Positions 1 through 9,351 of a stretch of 64,000 bases of DNA are shown one piece after another. The stretch's first letter is position 1; the number at the start of each line of letters is the position of its first letter. Under the pieces are notes generated by a model that saw nothing but the letters and a program-made list of their open reading frames with translations, did no database searches and was not told where the DNA came from. This DNA comes from Defluviimonas salinarum (GTDB lineage Bacteria > Pseudomonadota > Alphaproteobacteria > Rhodobacterales > Rhodobacteraceae). The translations under genes and the position numbers were made by a program. Where the stretch lies: NCBI RefSeq assembly GCF_026013545.1, contig NZ_JAPDOG010000007.1, forward strand, positions 62,001 through 126,000, written 5' to 3'.

Positions 1-1017
1 CCCGCCGCCGCCACTGCCCCGAAGGACTGGGTGCGCATCCTCGCCGCCTATCGCGATCCCGATCCGGTCCGCAGCGCCTTCGAGCTTGCCGTCAGCGTGA
101 TCCCCTTTCTCGGTCTCTGGGCCGTCGCCTGGTGGGCGCTCTCGATCAGCGGCTGGCTCGCGCTGGCCATCGCGGTGCTCAACGCCGGATTCCTCGTGCG
201 GCTCTTCATGATCCAGCACGACTGCGGCCACGGCGGCTATTTCCGCAGCCGCGCGCTCGCCGACTGGGCCGGGCGCGCGATCGGGGTCCTGACGCTGACG
301 CCCTACGACGTCTGGCGCAGCACCCATGCGATCCACCATTCCTCGCACGGCAATCTAGACCGCCGCGGCATCGGCGACATCCACACGATGACGGTGGAGG
401 AATACCGCGCGCTGTCGCCCTTGGGGAAGCTCGGCTACCGACTCTACCGCAATCCATTGGTCCTCTTCGGCCTCGGGCCGATCTACCTCTTCATCTTCCA
501 GAACCGGCTGCCGGTCGGGCTGATGCGGAGCGGCGCGAAATACTGGGTCAGCGCGATGGGCACCAATGCCGCGATCGCAGCGATCCTCGCCGGCTTCCTC
601 TATTTCGGCGGGGTGAAAGCGGTGGCGCTGATCTTCCTGCCGACGGTCCTGGTCGCGGCTTCGGCGGGGGTCTGGCTCTTCTTCGTCCAGCACCAGTTCG
701 AGGACACTCACTGGGACCGGGGCGAGGACTGGCAGCTCCACGACGCCGCCCTGCACGGCAGCTCGCATTACGACCTGCCGCCGGTGCTGCGCTGGCTGAC
801 CGGTAATATCGGCATCCACCACGTCCATCACCTGTACAGCCGGATCCCGTTCTACCGGCTGCCGGAAGTGCTGCGCGACCACAGCGTTCTCGCGACGACG
901 GCACGGCGGCTGACTTTGCGCGAAAGCCTCGCCTGCGCGCGGCTCCATCTCTGGGACGAGCGCGGCCGGCGGCTCCTGTCCTTCGCCGAGGCCCGGAAAC
1001 TGCCGGCGGCCGCGTAA
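1..1017 (+). CDS. Fatty acid desaturase family protein (5' end outside window)
   Basis: Membrane di-iron desaturase that would introduce a double bond into an acyl chain. Numbering from the GTG at 31, the three histidine boxes are HDCGH (63-67), HAIHHSSH (99-106) and HHVHH (263-267), separated by hydrophobic segments as usual for membrane FA desaturases. The reading frame is open from base 1 and reads PAAATAPKDW before the GTG. KDW is typical just inside the N-terminus of this family, so the true start probably lies left of the window and the GTG at 31 is not trusted. It is convergent with the cold-shock gene, with a hairpin between them. Substrate and regiospecificity cannot be read from the sequence. 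Confidence 0.88.
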   Translation, partial: PAAATAPKDWVRILAAYRDPDPVRSAFELAVSVIPFLGLWAVAWWALSISGWLALAIAVLNAGFLVRLFMIQHDCGHGGYFRSRALADWAGRAIGVLTLTPYDVWRSTHAIHHSSHGNLDRRGIGDIHTMTVEEYRALSPLGKLGYRLYRNPLVLFGLGPIYLFIFQNRLPVGLMRSGAKYWVSAMGTNAAIAAILAGFLYFGGVKAVALIFLPTVLVAASAGVWLFFVQHQFEDTHWDRGEDWQLHDAALHGSSHYDLPPVLRWLTGNIGIHHVHHLYSRIPFYRLPEVLRDHSVLATTARRLTLRESLACARLHLWDERGRRLLSFAEARKLPAAA

Positions 1018-1047
1018 GCGCCCGCCCGGCGCGGCGCCGGAATCGAA

Positions 1048-1073
1048 AAGGGCGGAGCTTTCGCCCCGCCCTT
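1048..1073 (-). terminator. Rho-independent terminator of the cold-shock gene
   Basis: An 8-bp G/C stem (AAGGGCGG paired with CCGCCCTT) encloses a short loop. Read on the minus strand it is followed by a T run (CCCTTTTCG). It lies between the stop codons of two convergent genes and best fits the minus-strand cold-shock transcript. Confidence 0.7.
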
Positions 1074-1098
1074 CCCGAAAGTCCGAACGTCGCTGAGC

Positions 1099-1305
1099 TC
1101 AGGCGAGCTGCAGGTTCGTCGCCGATTCGCGGCCATCGCGGCCGGCTTCGATGTCGAAGGTAACCTTCTGGCCGTCCTTCAGTTCGCGGATCCCGGCGCG
1201 CTCAACGGCCGAGATGTGGACGAACACGTCCTTCTTGCCGCCATCCGGCGCGATGAAGCCGAAACCTTTGGTCGCATTGAACCATTTCACGGAGCCCGTA
1301 GCCAT
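1099..1305 (-). CDS. Cold-shock protein, CspA family
   Basis: A 68-residue single cold-shock domain, a small nucleic-acid-binding OB-fold protein that acts as an RNA chaperone in the cytoplasm. The RNA-binding motifs are intact: KWFN, KGFGFI and DVFVHIS. I chose the ATG at 1305 because AGGAGA sits about 7 bases upstream. An in-frame ATG at 1323 would add MTGDIT, but the family starts at the [10 protein letters not shown] position. Single-domain length is normal. It is probably monocistronic, with its own terminator at 1048-1073. Confidence 0.96.
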   Translation of the reverse strand: MATGSVKWFNATKGFGFIAPDGGKKDVFVHISAVERAGIRELKDGQKVTFDIEAGRDGRESATNLQLA

Positions 1306-1466
1306 CGTGATATCTCCTGTCATGATGCCGCCCGCGAAATGCAGCGGCCCGGCGCAGTCAGTCGCAATCGAAGTACTGAGGCCGAAGACGGAGACAGTGG
1401 TCGAAAGAGGTAACGTCGCGCCGGCACTATGAACGCGACGCCCCTTTTTCGCAAGCCCCGTGGCGA

Positions 1467-2987
1467 TCAGTTCGCGCCGAGCGTCCTGATCCGGCCCTCG
1501 ACCCCGACCTTGACGCCGCCCGCCGCCACGATGTGGTCGATCACGTCATTGGCCATCAGGTTGCCATTGCCGGCATTGACGATCACCTTGCCGCCGCCAA
1601 GCGCCGCATAGCCGTCGCCGCCGCCGAGCATGTAATCGTTGGTGGCCACGGAATAGACCTTGTCGGGATCGAGCGGCGCATCGCCGACCATCACCTCCGA
1701 CACCCGCGCCCCCGCCTCGGCCGAGGCGTCGAAGGCGAAGCTCATCCCCGAGACATGCGGGAACCGCCCCGCCCCCTTCTCGACCTGGCTCACCCCGTTC
1801 TCGAGCGCGGCGAGGATCTGCGACCCCGGAAGCTCGGTCACCACGGTGACATTGCCGAATGGCAGCTCGGTCAGGACGTCGCGGCGGGTCAGCACGGTGC
1901 CCGGATCGTAGGTCCGGTCGCCGCGGATGCCGCCGCCGTTGGTGAAGCCGATGTCGGCCCCGGTCGCGGCGCGGATCGCGTCGGCGATGACGTTGCCCAT
2001 CGCCGATTCCTCGGCCCGAATCACGTTGCGGCGGGAATCGAGCATGGTCTCGGTCGCGCCGATCTCGACGTTCAGGCTCTCGTCGAGCTTGGCGGTGAAG
2101 GCGTCCACCATCGCCTGGCTCTCGGGATCGGGCTCGACCATCGCAGTGTCGATGAAGCGGAAGGCCGGCACCCAGTCTATCGTGCGGTTGCCGTCGCCAT
2201 CCTGGCCGATCTCGACCGTGAGGTCGATGGGCGAGAGGAACTGGCCGTCGATCGAGGTCTCGACATAGGCCGTCACCCCGTCATAGGCGGTGGCATAGGA
2301 ATGGTCGTCGCCCGACATGATGACGTCGAAGGCATGGCTCGCAATCAGCGCGCGGTCATTGGTCATGTCGGTCTGCACCACGCCGACGACGATGTCGGCC
2401 CCGTCCTCGCGCGCCTGTTTCGCGGCGGCGATGGCGGTGTCGACGGTGGGCAGGAACTTCAGATCCCCGGTCGAGGAAACCTCGGGCGAGGTGTCCTGCG
2501 CCACCGGGATGAGCGCCACCTTGAGCCCCGCCACTTCCTTCACCATCACCCCGCCCAGACCCTCGATCGGCGAGCCGTCGGCATTGGTGATGTTGATCGC
2601 GGCCCAGGGATAGTCCGACGCCTTCATCTTCTCGATGAAGTTCTCCGGCCCGAAATCGAACTCGTGATTGCCCGGCACGGCGATGTCGAAGGGCACGAGA
2701 TTGGTCAGGTCGATCGTGTTCTGCCCCTTGTCGAAGCCCGAGAGCAGCGAGGGCGAGAGCATGTCGCCGTCGAAGACATAGAGCGTGTTCGGATTGGCGG
2801 CGCGCTCGGCCTTGGCGACCGCGTTCAGCCGCGCGAAGCCGCCGCGGCCGTCCTCCTCGGCGAAGTTGTAGGCGTCGCCGACGCCGAGGATCGTGAGCTT
2901 CACCGTCTCCGCCCCGGCCGGGACAGCGGCGGCGAGGATGCCGGCGGTCGACAGGAGCGCGGCAATACGGCTTGCGCGGATCGTCAT
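1467..2987 (-). CDS. Periplasmic 5'-nucleotidase / metallophosphoesterase family protein
   Basis: A 506-residue UshA-like protein with a Sec signal peptide (residues 1-26, ending AGA), an N-terminal metallophosphoesterase domain and a C-terminal 5'-nucleotidase domain (NGGGIR, PFGN and GGDGY motifs, ending near residue 500). The start at 2987 has GGGAGA upstream; a longer open frame to 3122 adds no plausible signal sequence. GD (74-75) and GNHEFD (106-111) are intact. However, the first motif, normally DxH, reads D38-A-Y40, the TH motif region reads VQTDMTND, and the GHDH/GHSQ-type motif reads SGDDHS. Several usual metal-binding histidines are therefore replaced, so it may have altered metal use or lack phosphoesterase activity. 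Confidence 0.85.
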   Translation of the reverse strand: MTIRASRIAALLSTAGILAAAVPAGAETVKLTILGVGDAYNFAEEDGRGGFARLNAVAKAERAANPNTLYVFDGDMLSPSLLSGFDKGQNTIDLTNLVPFDIAVPGNHEFDFGPENFIEKMKASDYPWAAINITNADGSPIEGLGGVMVKEVAGLKVALIPVAQDTSPEVSSTGDLKFLPTVDTAIAAAKQAREDGADIVVGVVQTDMTNDRALIASHAFDVIMSGDDHSYATAYDGVTAYVETSIDGQFLSPIDLTVEIGQDGDGNRTIDWVPAFRFIDTAMVEPDPESQAMVDAFTAKLDESLNVEIGATETMLDSRRNVIRAEESAMGNVIADAIRAATGADIGFTNGGGIRGDRTYDPGTVLTRRDVLTELPFGNVTVVTELPGSQILAALENGVSQVEKGAGRFPHVSGMSFAFDASAEAGARVSEVMVGDAPLDPDKVYSVATNDYMLGGGDGYAALGGGKVIVNAGNGNLMANDVIDHIVAAGGVKVGVEGRIRTLGAN

Positions 2988-3139
2988 GGTCAAATCTCCC
3001 GTTGGTGTTTTTATCCAGACAGACTGCGGGTTTGCCCCCCGCAAGTCAAAGCCCGTGATGCCTTTCCCGACGGCAGCCCGCCGCACCGCCATGACGGCAC
3101 GGGATTGACCGGTCGCACGCAAATGGGCATGAGAGCGCC

Positions 3140-3478
3140 ATGCTGGTCTTCAAGATCTTCCGCCGCCCCGAATGGGATGCCTTCCGCGCCGCCGGCGAGA
3201 CCGCCGGCGCGCCGGTCGACCGCGCCGACGGCTTCATCCATTTCTCGACCGCCGCGCAGGTGGCCGAGACCGCGGCGAAACACTTCGCCGAGGAAAGCGA
3301 CCTCGTCCTCGTGGCCTTCGAGGCCACGGCCCTCGGTCCGTCGCTGAAATGGGAAGCCTCGCGCGGCGGCGCGCTCTTTCCCCATCTCTACCGCCCGCTG
3401 ACCCTCGCCGAAGTGGTCTGGGACAAGTCCCTGCCGCTCGGCGCGACCGGCCATATCTTCCCCGAGGGGGTATTGTGA
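3140..3478 (+). CDS. DUF952 domain-containing protein
   Basis: A 112-residue single-domain protein matching the DUF952 pattern: a start like LVFKI, an internal DGFIHFST, then [10 protein letters not shown], and GHIFPEGVL at the end. Function is not established for this family. Its stop overlaps the start of pyrD by four bases (GTGA), so the two are translationally coupled and lead a three-gene run with an ArsC-family gene. A role near pyrimidine synthesis is only suggested by position. Confidence 0.85.
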   Translation: MLVFKIFRRPEWDAFRAAGETAGAPVDRADGFIHFSTAAQVAETAAKHFAEESDLVLVAFEATALGPSLKWEASRGGALFPHLYRPLTLAEVVWDKSLPLGATGHIFPEGVL

Positions 3479-4533
3479 ACCTCATCGAACGCGCCGGCCT
3501 CTGCGCGCTGCACCGGCTTGACCCCGAAACCGCGCACGGGCTCTCGCTGAAGGCGCTCGCCGCGGGCCTCGTGACGCTCCCCGGCCCCGTCACCTCGCCG
3601 CGCCTCGCCACCCGGCTCGCAGGCCTCGCGCTGCCGAATCCGGTGGGCCTCGCCGCCGGCTACGACAAGAACGCCGAGGCGGCCGCGGCGCTCACCCGCG
3701 CCGGCTTCGGCTTCATCGAGCTTGGCGCCGCCACCCCGCTGCCGCAGCCCGGCAACCCCAAGCCGCGGCTCTTCCGCCTGACCGAGGACCGCGCCGTCAT
3801 CAACCGCTTCGGCTTCAACAACGACGGCGCCGCGGCGATCGCGGCGCGGCTCGCCCGGCTCGACCGCAAGGTGCCGGTGGGCCTCAACCTCGGCGCCAAC
3901 AAGACCTCCGCCGACCGCGCCGCCGATTTCGCCCGCGTGCTCGCGACCTGCGGCGCCCATATCGACTTCGCCACCGTCAACGTCTCCTCGCCGAACACCG
4001 AGAAACTGCGCGACCTGCAGGGCAAGGCGGCGCTGACAGCACTCCTCGCGGGCGTCATCACGACCCGCGACGGCCTCGCGCGGAAGATCCCGGTCTTCCT
4101 CAAGATCGCCCCCGACCTCGCCGGGGCCGAACTTGCCGATGTCGCCGAGGTGGCGCTTCTCTCCGGCATCGACGGCGTGATCGCGACCAACACCACGCTC
4201 GGCCGCGACGGGCTCAGAAGCAGCCACCGGGCGGAAGCCGGCGGGCTCTCCGGCGCACCCCTCTTCGAGAAATCGACCCGCGTCCTCGCCCGCCTGTCCG
4301 ACCTCACGGACGGAAAGCTGCCGCTCATCGGCGTCGGCGGCATCGCCTCGGCCGAGGATGCCTGGCAGAAGATCCGCGCCGGCGCCTCGGCGGTGCAGAT
4401 CTATTCGGCGATGGTCTACCAGGGCCTCTCGCTCGTCTCGGAGATCGCGACGGGCCTCGATGCCCGCCTCGCAGCCGAGGGCTTTTCCACCCTCGCCGAG
4501 GCGGTCGGTAGCGGTCGGAGGGACTGGCTGTGA
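3475..4533 (+). CDS. pyrD: Dihydroorotate dehydrogenase (quinone), class 2
   Basis: Oxidises dihydroorotate to orotate with FMN and passes electrons to quinone, in de novo UMP synthesis at the inner membrane. The 352-residue length and the N-terminal amphipathic region (residues 1-40) mark class 2. Seen motifs are [24 protein letters not shown] (169-175, with Ser172 as the expected catalytic base), a KIAPDL lysine region, and ATNTT followed by GVGGI for phosphate binding. The start is a GTG at 3475 overlapping the DUF952 stop. The stop overlaps the next gene's GTG by four bases. Confidence 0.97.
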   Translation: MNLIERAGLCALHRLDPETAHGLSLKALAAGLVTLPGPVTSPRLATRLAGLALPNPVGLAAGYDKNAEAAAALTRAGFGFIELGAATPLPQPGNPKPRLFRLTEDRAVINRFGFNNDGAAAIAARLARLDRKVPVGLNLGANKTSADRAADFARVLATCGAHIDFATVNVSSPNTEKLRDLQGKAALTALLAGVITTRDGLARKIPVFLKIAPDLAGAELADVAEVALLSGIDGVIATNTTLGRDGLRSSHRAEAGGLSGAPLFEKSTRVLARLSDLTDGKLPLIGVGGIASAEDAWQKIRAGASAVQIYSAMVYQGLSLVSEIATGLDARLAAEGFSTLAEAVGSGRRDWL

Positions 4534-4871
4534 CCGAGATCTGGCACAATCCGCGCTGCTCGAAGTCGCGCCAGACCCTGTCGCTCCTTGAAACGCGAGG
4601 CATCGCCCCGCGCATCCGTCTCTACCAGGCCGACGCCCCGTCGGAGGCAGAGATCCGCGCCGCCCTCGCAGCACTCGGCCGCCCGGCGATCGACCTCGTC
4701 CGCAGCGGCGACGCGCTCTTCCGCGACCTCGGCCTCGCGAAGGACGCGGGCGAAGCCCAACTGATCGCCGCGATGGCCGCACACCCGGCACTCATCGAAC
4801 GCCCGCTCGTCCTCCACGACGGCCGCGCCGCTCTCGGCCGCCCGCCGGAAGCCGTCCTCGACCTCTTCTGA
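4530..4871 (+). CDS. ArsC family (arsenate reductase-like / Spx-YffB fold) protein
   Basis: A 113-residue thioredoxin-fold protein of the ArsC family. The family cysteine is Cys10 in NPRCSKSR, and the C-terminal RPLVL...[10 protein letters not shown] pattern is typical. Glutaredoxin-dependent arsenate reduction is the family activity. With no ars operon genes nearby, the physiological substrate is uncertain and a YfgD/YffB-like role is equally possible. It starts with GTG inside the pyrD stop (four-base overlap), so it is probably expressed from the same transcript. Confidence 0.87.
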   Translation: MTEIWHNPRCSKSRQTLSLLETRGIAPRIRLYQADAPSEAEIRAALAALGRPAIDLVRSGDALFRDLGLAKDAGEAQLIAAMAAHPALIERPLVLHDGRAALGRPPEAVLDLF

Positions 4872-4880
4872 TCTTCTTCT

Positions 4881-4920
4881 TTTCCCAAGTATCCCGGGGG
4901 TCCGGGGGCAGCGCCCCCGG
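4881..4920. repeat. Intergenic G/C hairpin repeat, copy a
   Basis: Follows the arsC-like gene. It carries the CCCAAGTATC - GGGGG - TCCGGGGG - loop - CCCCCGG pattern shared with copies at 6751, 56438, 59970 and 62890. The CCGGGGGC/GCCCCCGG arms form a strong hairpin, so it may act as a terminator between the convergent arsC-like and cytochrome genes. Confidence 0.7.
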
Positions 4921-4964
4921 CGCTCCCCTGTACGAGAAACCGGTCCCCGCCGCGCGGGACCGAC

Positions 4965-5372
4965 CTAGAAGATCCCGTTGGCCTTCTGCACCGCGCGCAC
5001 ATAGCCGGTAATCGCGGCGATGTCGGCATCGGTCAGCCCCTCGACCGGCGCCATGTCCCCGAAGCTCCAGTGATGCGCCCGCGCGCCCTGCCGCACGGCC
5101 CGGACGAAGGCCTCGTCGCCATGATGGCCCGGCTCGTAATAGGGATGCAGGAGCGGCGGCCCCTTGGCCTCGACCCCGGTCAGCGCCTCACCGTGGCAGG
5201 AGGCGCATTTCGCGGCGAACCCGCGCTGGCCCGCGACAAGCTCGCCCGCCAGGTCCGGCATCACGACCGCCTCTTGTCCGGCCGTCGCCCCCGTTTCGGA
5301 CGCGCTCCGGGTGAAGACCCAGTAGCCGAGCCCGACGGCAACCACCGCGCCGAGGATGATCAGGTTCCGCAT
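4965..5372 (-). CDS. Membrane-anchored c-type cytochrome
   Basis: A 135-residue protein with an uncleaved-looking N-terminal membrane helix (residues 3-20), a spacer, and a class I cytochrome c domain. The heme motif is CASCH (56-60), and GDMAPV supplies the probable axial methionine. It would sit in the inner membrane with heme in the periplasm and act as a small electron carrier. No oxidase or dehydrogenase partner is encoded nearby, so donor and acceptor are unknown. It is followed within 70 bases by an amidotransferase gene on the same strand, without clear coupling. Confidence 0.9.
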   Translation of the reverse strand: MRNLIILGAVVAVGLGYWVFTRSASETGATAGQEAVVMPDLAGELVAGQRGFAAKCASCHGEALTGVEAKGPPLLHPYYEPGHHGDEAFVRAVRQGARAHHWSFGDMAPVEGLTDADIAAITGYVRAVQKANGIF

Positions 5373-5435
5373 TTCGCACCTCCGGCCCGCTTATCGCCCT
5401 CCCCGGAGGCGGCGACAAGACCCGCGGCGCGGAGC

Positions 5436-6215
5436 TCATGCGGTCTTTAGTCGCTCCCCGGCCCCGGCGCGCCCGGCCCAGGCGCGCACTGCCGCGCCGA
5501 AGGCCTCGAAGATCGGCCGCGAGACCGGATCGCCGCCGGCATTCCATTCCGGATGCCACTGCACCGACAGCGTGAAACCCGGCGCGCCCTCGACATAGAT
5601 CGCCTCCGGCGTGCCATCCGGCGCCCGGCCATCTATCACGATCCGTCGCCCCGCCGCCTTGATGCCTTGGCCGTGCAGCGTGTTGGTCATGACCTCCGCC
5701 GCGCCGAGGAGCCGGTGGAACACGCCGCCCTCGGTGAACCGCACGACATGGCGCAGGGCGAACTTCTCCTCAAGCGTGCCGTCGGGCGGCATCCGGTGGT
5801 TCATCCGCCCCGGCAGCTCGCGGATCTCGGGATAAAGCGTGCCGCCCATCGCCACGTTGACCTCCTGGAACCCCCGGCAGACCCCGAGGAACGGCTGGCC
5901 GCGCTCGACGCAGGCCCGCACCAGCGGCAGCGTGATCGCGTCGCGGCAGCGGTCGAAATCGCCATGCGCCTCTGTAGGCGCCTCGCCGTATTCCTCGGGA
6001 TGGACGTTCGGCCGCCCGCCGGTCAGGAGGAACCCGTCACAGGCGGCGAGCAGTTCCTCGACGCTGACGAAACGCGGATCGGAGGGGATCAGGAGCGGCA
6101 TGCAGCCCGCCACCTGCGCCACCGCGGCCGAGTTCATCGTGCCGCCGGCATGGACCGGATACTCGTTGTTGATCAGGCTCATGTTGCCGATGATGCCGAC
6201 GATGGGCCGTGCCAT
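5436..6215 (-). CDS. Gamma-glutamyl-gamma-aminobutyrate hydrolase family (peptidase C26)
   Basis: A 259-residue class I glutamine-amidotransferase-like hydrolase of the PuuD type, acting on gamma-glutamyl amides in the cytoplasm. The nucleophile is Cys113 in GVCRGFQEVNV, and the His/Glu pair is in QWHPEW near residue 226. LLTGGRPNV precedes the nucleophile as in this family. The start at 6215 (MARPIVGIIGN) has a purine-rich GGAGGCGGAGAAGG upstream; extension to 6368 gives unlikely Arg-rich sequence. Whether GABA-putrescine is its substrate is unknown, since no puu genes are adjacent. Confidence 0.92.
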   Translation of the reverse strand: MARPIVGIIGNMSLINNEYPVHAGGTMNSAAVAQVAGCMPLLIPSDPRFVSVEELLAACDGFLLTGGRPNVHPEEYGEAPTEAHGDFDRCRDAITLPLVRACVERGQPFLGVCRGFQEVNVAMGGTLYPEIRELPGRMNHRMPPDGTLEEKFALRHVVRFTEGGVFHRLLGAAEVMTNTLHGQGIKAAGRRIVIDGRAPDGTPEAIYVEGAPGFTLSVQWHPEWNAGGDPVSRPIFEAFGAAVRAWAGRAGAGERLKTA

Positions 6216-6309
6216 GCCTTCTCCGCCTCCGCCCCCCGCGATCAGAATAGGCCGCGCCCCGCGGGAAAAAAAGCCCCGCGCGATGCACAGATCCCCTGCA
6301 CGGAAGCCC

Positions 6310-6732
6310 TCACGCCTCGGGCTGCAATCCCGCCGCGCGGATCCCGGCCTCGGCCGCGATCGCGTCATTGTCCGACGTGTCGCCGGTGACGCCGACCGCG
6401 CCCACGACCGCCCCCGATGCGTCGCGCACGAGGACGCCGCCCGGCACCGGCAGGATCCTACCCTCGAAGACGCCGGAGAGCGCGGCCATGAAATAGCCCT
6501 GCGCCTCGGCCCGCGCCATCTGTGCCCGCCCGCCCATCCCGAGCATCACCGCGCCATGCGCCTTGGCCCGCGCGATCTCGAACCGCCCCGGCGAGGCGCC
6601 GTCCGACCGCTCGAAGGCAAGCACATGCCCGCCTTGATCCAAAACCACCACCGACAGCGGCTTCATCCCCGCCGCCGCCCCCGCCTTCAACGCCTCGGTG
6701 ATGATCACCCGCGCCGCATCAATTCCCAGCAT
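6310..6732 (-). CDS. GlcG/HbpS family heme-degrading-domain protein
   Basis: A 140-residue GlcG/HbpS (DUF336) protein. Typical features are LDQGGHVLAFERSDGA, AKAKA-type helix residues (RAKAHGAV) and a Gly-rich C-terminal PVPGGVLVRD...GAVGVTGDTSDND. Members bind heme or corrinoids or accompany glycolate genes. It lies directly downstream of malate synthase G on the same strand, the arrangement that gave GlcG its name, so a link to glyoxylate metabolism is plausible. A G/C hairpin repeat separates the two. Confidence 0.9.
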   Translation of the reverse strand: MLGIDAARVIITEALKAGAAAGMKPLSVVVLDQGGHVLAFERSDGASPGRFEIARAKAHGAVMLGMGGRAQMARAEAQGYFMAALSGVFEGRILPVPGGVLVRDASGAVVGAVGVTGDTSDNDAIAAEAGIRAAGLQPEA

Positions 6733-6750
6733 CGAAACGCCCTTTCATCT

Positions 6751-6805
6751 TGCCCAAAATATCCCGGGGGAGAGGGCCTCCGGGGCCCTCGGGGGCAGCG
6801 CCCCC
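6751..6805. repeat. Intergenic G/C hairpin repeat, copy b
   Basis: Contains TGCCCAAAATATCCCGGGGG followed by two nested G/C palindromes (GAGGGCCTCC/GGGGCCCTC and GGGGGCAGCGCCCCC). It occupies the gap between the malate synthase stop and the GlcG start. Its orientation relative to the genes is opposite to copies a, c and d. Confidence 0.65.
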
Positions 6806-8949
6806 TACCCCGCCGCCTTCACCTCGGCCCGCCGCCGGTGCAGGACCGGCTCGGTATAGCCCGAGGGCTGTTCGCGGCCGAGGAACACGAGATCGCAGGC
6901 CGCCTGGAACGCGATCCCCTGGAAATCCGGCGCCATCGGCCGGTAGGCCGGATCGCCGGCATTCTGCCGATCCACGACCGCGGCCATCTTCTTCAAGGCC
7001 TCCATCACCTGGTCCTTCGTCACCACCCCGTGATGCAGCCAGTTCGCCACGTGCTGCGCCGATATCCGGCAGGTCGCGCGGTCCTCCATCAGCCCGACAT
7101 CGCCCAGGTCCGGCACCTTGGAACAGCCCACGCCCTGATCGACCCAGCGCACGACATAGCCGAGGATGCCCTGGGCATTGTTCTCGACCTCGCGCATGAT
7201 CTGCCCCGGCGTCCATTTCCGATAGGCGGCGAGCGGAATGTCGAGAAGCGTGTCGACATAGGCCCGCCGACCGCCCTTCTTCAGCTTCGCCTGGACGCCG
7301 AAGACATCGATCCTGTGGTAATGCAGCGCATGCAGCACCGCCGCCGTCGGCGAGGGCACCCAGGCGCAGTTCGCGCCCGCCTTCGGATGGTCGACCTTCT
7401 GCTCCAGCATCGCCGCCATCAGGTCGGGCATCGCCCACATGCCCTTGCCGATCTGCGCCCGCCCCGAGAGCCCGCATTCGAGGCCGATATCGACGTTCTG
7501 CGCCTCGTAGCCGGTGATCCAGGCCTTGCGCTTGATGAAGTCCTTGCGGCTGAACGGCCCCGCCTCCATCGAGGTGTGGATCTCGTCCCCCGTGCGGTCG
7601 AGAAAGCCGGTGTTGATGAAGCAGATCCGGTGGCGCGCGGCGCGGATGCATTCCTTGAGATTGACCGAGGTGCGCCGCTCCTCGTCCATGATGCCGATCT
7701 TCACGGTGTTTTGCGGCAGGCCCAGCGCCGCCTCGACGCGGGTGAAGGTCTCGTCGGCGAAGGCGACCTCCTCGGGCCCGTGCATCTTCGGCTTCACCAC
7801 ATAGACCGAGCCGCGATGCGAATTCCTCATGCCCCCGGTCTTCTTCAGGTCGTGGATCGCGATCAGCACCGTCACCATCGCGTCCATCAGCCCCTCGAAG
7901 ACCTCGCCGCCCCCGGCGTCGAGCACCGCCGGATTGGTCATCAGGTGGCCGACGTTCCGGACCAGCATCAGCGCCCGCCCCTTCAGCGCGAATTCCGACC
8001 CGTCTGGCGCGGTCCAGACCCGGTCGGGCTCAAGCCGCCGGCTGACCCGCCGCCCGCCCTTCTCGAAGGTCTCCTCCAGATCGCCCTTCATGAGGCCGAG
8101 CCAGTTCGAATAGGCCTGAACCTTGTCCTCGGCATCGACGCAGGCGACCGAATCCTCGCAATCCATGATCGCCGAGACCGCCGCCTCGAGCCGGACATCG
8201 GCAAGGCAGGCCTGGTCGCGGGCGCCGATGAAATGCGCCCGGTCGAAGATGAGCTCCACATGGAGCCCGTTGTTGCGCAGGAGCACCGCCTCCGGCGCGC
8301 GCGGGTTGCCGCGGTAGCCCGCGAACTTCTCCGGATGCACCAGCGGCATGTCGTCGATCAGCAGCACCCCCTCCTTGACGTGGTAGCGCCGCACATCGGC
8401 GTGGCTGGTGCCTTCGATCGGGAAGGCCTCGTCAAGAAAGACCCGCGCCCGCGCCACGACCCGCGCGCCGCGGCCGCGCTCGTAACCGCCCTTCGGCGGC
8501 AGCGACCCCATCGCGTCGGTGCCGTAGAGGCAGTCGTAAAGGCTGCCCCAGCGCGCATTGGCGGCGTTGAGCGCGTAGCGCGCATTGGTGATCGGCACCA
8601 CGAGCTGCGGCCCCGGCACGGTGGCGATCTCGGGGTCGGTATTGGCGGTGTCGATCTCGAACTCCGGCCCCTCGGGCAGGAGATAGCCGATCTCAGCGAG
8701 GAAGGCCTTGTAGGCCTCGTGGTCATGGGGTTGCCCGCGCCGCTCGACATGCCAGGCGTCGATCTGGGCCTGCAACGCGTCGCGCTGCGCCAGCAGCGCG
8801 CGGTTCTTCGGCCCGAGTTCGGCCACGATTCCCGCGAAGCCCGCCCAGAACGCATCCGCCTCGACGCCGGTCCCGGGCAGCGCGCGCCCCTCGATGAAGG
8901 TGGCCAGCTCCTCCGCCACCCGAAGCCCCTGCCGATCGACTCGCGCCAT
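6805..8949 (-). CDS. glcB: Malate synthase G
   Basis: Condenses glyoxylate with acetyl-CoA to give malate in the glyoxylate and glycolate pathways. The 714-residue length is that of the single-chain G isoform. Conserved blocks are [21 protein letters not shown] with [41 protein letters not shown], and [17 protein letters not shown]. The start at 8949 (MARVDRQG) has GGAGGGG upstream; the longer frame to 8991 runs through a palindromic promoter element. No isocitrate lyase is in the window. Confidence 0.97.
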   Translation of the reverse strand: MARVDRQGLRVAEELATFIEGRALPGTGVEADAFWAGFAGIVAELGPKNRALLAQRDALQAQIDAWHVERRGQPHDHEAYKAFLAEIGYLLPEGPEFEIDTANTDPEIATVPGPQLVVPITNARYALNAANARWGSLYDCLYGTDAMGSLPPKGGYERGRGARVVARARVFLDEAFPIEGTSHADVRRYHVKEGVLLIDDMPLVHPEKFAGYRGNPRAPEAVLLRNNGLHVELIFDRAHFIGARDQACLADVRLEAAVSAIMDCEDSVACVDAEDKVQAYSNWLGLMKGDLEETFEKGGRRVSRRLEPDRVWTAPDGSEFALKGRALMLVRNVGHLMTNPAVLDAGGGEVFEGLMDAMVTVLIAIHDLKKTGGMRNSHRGSVYVVKPKMHGPEEVAFADETFTRVEAALGLPQNTVKIGIMDEERRTSVNLKECIRAARHRICFINTGFLDRTGDEIHTSMEAGPFSRKDFIKRKAWITGYEAQNVDIGLECGLSGRAQIGKGMWAMPDLMAAMLEQKVDHPKAGANCAWVPSPTAAVLHALHYHRIDVFGVQAKLKKGGRRAYVDTLLDIPLAAYRKWTPGQIMREVENNAQGILGYVVRWVDQGVGCSKVPDLGDVGLMEDRATCRISAQHVANWLHHGVVTKDQVMEALKKMAAVVDRQNAGDPAYRPMAPDFQGIAFQAACDLVFLGREQPSGYTEPVLHRRRAEVKAAG

Positions 8950-8967
8950 TGCCGCCCCTCCGCTTCC

Positions 8968-8983
8968 GCATACGACAGTATGC
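8968..8983. promoter_or_regulatory. Palindrome upstream of glcB (candidate operator)
   Basis: GCATAC-N4-GTATGC is a perfect inverted repeat ending 18 bases upstream of the glcB start codon. ATAC/GTAT half-sites with a 4-base spacer are common for FCD-type GntR regulators. The regulator is not encoded next door, so the assignment is by form and position only. Confidence 0.5.
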
Positions 8984-9351
8984 ACTCGCATCCTTGCCGA
9001 CGCGGTGGGAAGGTCAAGCCGGAAACGACGGACGCGCAGCCGCCCGCGGGATCCGCGACGGAAGACTTGGGCCGAAGCAAAGGTTTGGGCGTGTCAGCAA
9101 ACCGTATTGGCCCGCTTCGGTACCAGCCAGAGGGTTCGGTCACAGCGCCGGGACTGGCGGCTTTACCGACCGGAAGGACATTCGCTGCACGCGCGAAATT
9201 CTTGCTCGCGTTCGCGGCAATGCCAGTGCATAGCACACAAGCTTCCGGATACTGACAGCTCGCCGTTTGCGCCAATTGAAACTCACACTCAACGGCGTGT
9301 CGGCAACTTTCACGTTGAATATCGGGTTCGCCCAACGTGTTGTTAGAATGA
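8984..9351. other. Non-coding stretch of lower GC between glcB and the LOTUS gene
   Basis: No convincing gene. Short frames on both strands lack family resemblance and ribosome binding sites. Base composition falls steadily toward the right, matching the next gene. It may hold decayed accessory DNA and the promoter of the LOTUS gene, but I recognise no specific site beyond the glcB palindrome. Confidence 0.5.

Noticed and set aside
5839-9255. A very long plus-strand open frame (over 1,100 codons) opposite the amidotransferase, GlcG and malate synthase genes.
   Set aside because: It is antisense to three well-supported genes, is Arg/His/Pro/Gly-rich without any domain, and arises from the G/C third-position bias.
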